Under the pieces are notes generated by a model. The model worked only from the letters and a program-made list of their open reading frames with translations. It did no database searches and was not told the DNA's origin. From Dasyornis broadbenti (Eukaryota > Chordata > Aves > Passeriformes > Dasyornithidae), in NCBI GenBank assembly GCA_013397935.1, contig VZRN01011463.1, forward strand, positions 46,905 to 110,904: a stretch of 64,000 nt of DNA, read 5' to 3'. Made by a program: the position numbers and the translations under genes. Positions 62,766 through 64,000 of this stretch are shown here, one piece after another (position 1 is the first letter of the stretch; every line of letters starts with the position of its first letter).

Positions 62766-63249
62766 GCGAGATCCTTCAGAAACTGCTCTATTTTGACAAA
62801 TTTAAACTGTCACATTTAGTTCCTACGAGAAAAGCGAGAGCTCATGACAATCTGAACGTCTTTTTCTTTTGACACCACGCACTGCAGAGCTGCATTCCAC
62901 ATGATTCCACTGCCGCTGCATGAGCACCAGCCCAGCCAGGTGACCCTATGCCTGCCAGGCTCCCAGAGCTGCTGAATTCACACTTCTCCTGGTCCCACAC
63001 CCATCTGTGCCTTTCCCTGTGGACGCTGGCACAGCAAAACCAAAAGACTCTGTTATATCCCCTGTGCTTGTGTCCCTGGGAGAGAAGTGGTCCCCTCTTC
63101 ATGTCCTATTCCCAAGGGTCTGGTAGCTGGAGGGGAAATGAAGTGTGGGAAGGCGGCCCAGGGCCCAACAGACAGTCCATAAAAATTGGATTTGTTACCC
63201 AGTGTGCAACAAACCAGTAATTACACACCTGAAAGAGACATTGATTATT

Positions 63250-63580
63250 CTCTCTACAACTCCCTGAAAGGAGGTTGTAGCCACGCGGGGGTCAGCCTCT
63301 TCTCCAAGGTAATAAGCGACAGGACAAGAGGACATGGTCTTAAGCTACGCCAGCATAGGTTTAGGTTGCACATTAGAAAGAATTTCTTCACAGGAAGGGT
63401 GATTTGACACTGGAACGGGCTGCCCAGGGAGGTGGTGGAGTCACCGTTCCTGGAGGTGTTTAAGGAAAGACTGGACGTGGCACTCCGTGCCATGGTCTGG
63501 TTGACAAGGTGGTGTTCGGTCATAGATTGGACTCGATGGTCTCAGAGCTCTTTTACAATCTGATTCTGTGAGTTCTGTGA
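63250..63580 (+). repeat. CR1 LINE 3' end
   Basis: In order it contains CTCCCTGAAAGGAGGTTGTAG, GGACAAGAGGACATGGTC, TTAGAAAGAATTTCTTCACA, GCTGCCCAGGGAGGTGGTGG, TTTAAGGAAAGACTGGACGT and the tail GATTCTGTGAGTTCTGTGA. This is the last 330 bp of a CR1 element on the plus strand, well preserved. The related inverted copy at 20813-21255 shares most of these blocks. The minus-strand 89-codon open frame here is part of the repeat. Confidence 0.93.
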
Positions 63581-63692
63581 TTTATTTTAGAGTTGCACAA
63601 ACCCCAGGTGCTCGGTGGTGTGCCGCAAATCAGACGCGCCGAATACCAAAATTTTTTACTCCATATACATTTTGGCAAGCAGCGGCATTACT
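63581..63692 (-). mobile_element. Possible endogenous retroviral LTR fragment
   Basis: Between the CR1 tail and the single N at 63693 lie 112 bases unlike CR1. On the minus strand they carry a TATA-like TGTATATGG (63661-63669), then a GC-rich stretch (TTCGGCGCGTCTGATTTGCG), and about 80 bases after the TATA an AATAAA (63581-63586). That spacing resembles the end of U3 plus the R region of an avian LTR. No full LTR, no TG..CA ends and no internal gene is visible. It is cut at the N on one side and at the CR1 end on the other. Identity is an inference from layout only. Confidence 0.3.
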
Positions 63693-63693
63693 N
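63693..63693. other. Single unresolved base at an abrupt sequence change
   Basis: One N separates AT-rich repeat sequence from GC-rich exon sequence of SMIM19. The base to its right is the G expected from the lost ATG, immediately before GCC for the second residue. The two bases on the left (T, N) do not supply AT. It behaves like a join or collapsed gap rather than a simple ambiguous base. Confidence 0.55.
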
Positions 63694-64000
63694 GGCCGGC
63701 GCGGCGGGAGGCGGCGGTGGCTCCTCGGCGGCGCTGGGCGACGGCGGCGCCATCGACTACTCGGTGCACGAGGCGTGGAACGAGGCCACCAACGTGTACC
63801 TGCTGGTGGTGCTGGCCAGCCTCGCCCTGCTCGTCTACGCGCGGCGGTGAGAGGAGGCCTGGGCGCGGCGGGGCGGGGCGGGGCGGTGGCTCCCGCTGGG
63901 CCCCCACGTGGAGGGGCGACGCCTCTCACCGCCTTGCCCCCTCCTCGCAGGAACAAGAGGAGGATTATGCGCATCTTCACCCTGCCCCCGGCCGCCGAGA
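63694..64000 (+). CDS. SMIM19: Small integral membrane protein 19, 5' part
   Basis: Single-pass membrane protein of unknown function, conserved in vertebrates (human C8orf40). Two coding pieces are visible: 63695-63846 and 63951-64000, joined across a 104-bp GC-rich intron (GTGAGA..GCAG), with the CG|G codon split. The translation contains IDYSVHEAWNEATNVYLL, a membrane segment VYLLVVLASLALLVYA, then RRNKRRIMRIF, matching the human protein closely. The initiator ATG is interrupted at the N at 63693, so only its G may be present, and the gene runs off the right edge before its last exons. The amino end is a Gly/Ala/Ser-rich stretch longer than the human MAGGYGVMGDDGS. Third codon positions are almost all G or C, unlike the three other genes in the window. 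Confidence 0.9.
63861..63883 (+). other. Predicted G-quadruplex / GC-box cluster in SMIM19 intron
   Basis: GGG, then three GGGG runs separated by single C, with a first loop of six bases. It also contains overlapping GGGGCGGGG Sp1-type boxes. It lies in the short intron after the first visible SMIM19 exon, as expected near a CpG-island promoter. Confidence 0.5.

Larger units (their letters stand above)
55189..63249. other. Non-coding stretch: POMK 3' UTR then intergenic
   Basis: Eight kilobases with no exon I recognise. The first part is presumably POMK 3' UTR. Candidate poly(A) signals on the plus strand are at 55323, 59454 and 59859. The rest is AT-rich with simple repeats at 60101-60135 and 62716-62765 and no clear interspersed repeat until the CR1 copy at 63250. 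Open frames of 80-166 codons here lack family resemblance and splice context. Confidence 0.6.

Noticed and set aside
1..64000. CRISPR arrays, operons, bacterial elements, tRNA or rRNA genes
   Set aside because: The window is spliced vertebrate DNA; no regularly spaced repeats and no tRNA or rRNA sequence was recognised by eye.

Overview
The window is vertebrate nuclear DNA, most likely from a bird. Coding sequence is split into short exons with GT..AG introns, two genes start in CpG-rich promoters, and the interspersed repeats are avian-style CR1 LINE 3' ends with almost nothing else recognisable. I recognise four protein-coding genes by translating exon by exon and comparing with remembered human proteins: INTS10 (+, 17 coding exons, complete, 710 aa), HGSNAT (-, coding exons 3-18 complete, exons 1-2 lost in or beside an assembly gap), POMK (+, two coding exons, complete, 353 aa) and the 5' part of SMIM19 (+, running off the window's right end).

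Layout. 1-19,430: about 19 kb with no exon I can support; only CR1 scraps, simple repeats and one G-quadruplex motif. 19,440-19,920: CpG-island promoter of INTS10 with a YY1-type and a perfect NRF1-type motif. 19,649-40,768: INTS10 coding exons; introns 1 and 2 each hold a CR1 3' end, and the last intron is 5.9 kb. 40,769-42,097: tail-to-tail junction of INTS10 and HGSNAT, with poly(A) signals on opposite strands about 130 bp apart or closer. 42,098-52,792: HGSNAT exons 18 to 3 on the minus strand, every splice phase consistent. 52,957-53,295: a 339-N gap. 53,296-53,628: GC-rich divergent promoter between HGSNAT and POMK. 53,629-55,188: POMK. 55,189-63,249: long stretch with no coding exon, probably POMK 3' UTR then intergenic. 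63,250-63,692: a CR1 3' end and a possible LTR scrap. 63,693: a single N, after which the sequence abruptly becomes very GC-rich and contains SMIM19.

The genes do not form one pathway. INTS10 is a nuclear Integrator subunit. HGSNAT is a lysosomal membrane acetyltransferase of heparan sulfate breakdown. POMK is an ER O-mannose kinase needed for dystroglycan glycosylation. SMIM19 is a small membrane protein of unknown role. HGSNAT, POMK and SMIM19 all lie in human 8p11, while INTS10 lies in human 8p21 beside LPL, so the INTS10-HGSNAT junction is a gene order different from the human one.

I found no undescribed biological system. The most useful observations are the probable assembly join at base 63,693, the gap hiding the HGSNAT 5' end, the closely packed convergent 3' ends, and the short divergent promoter.
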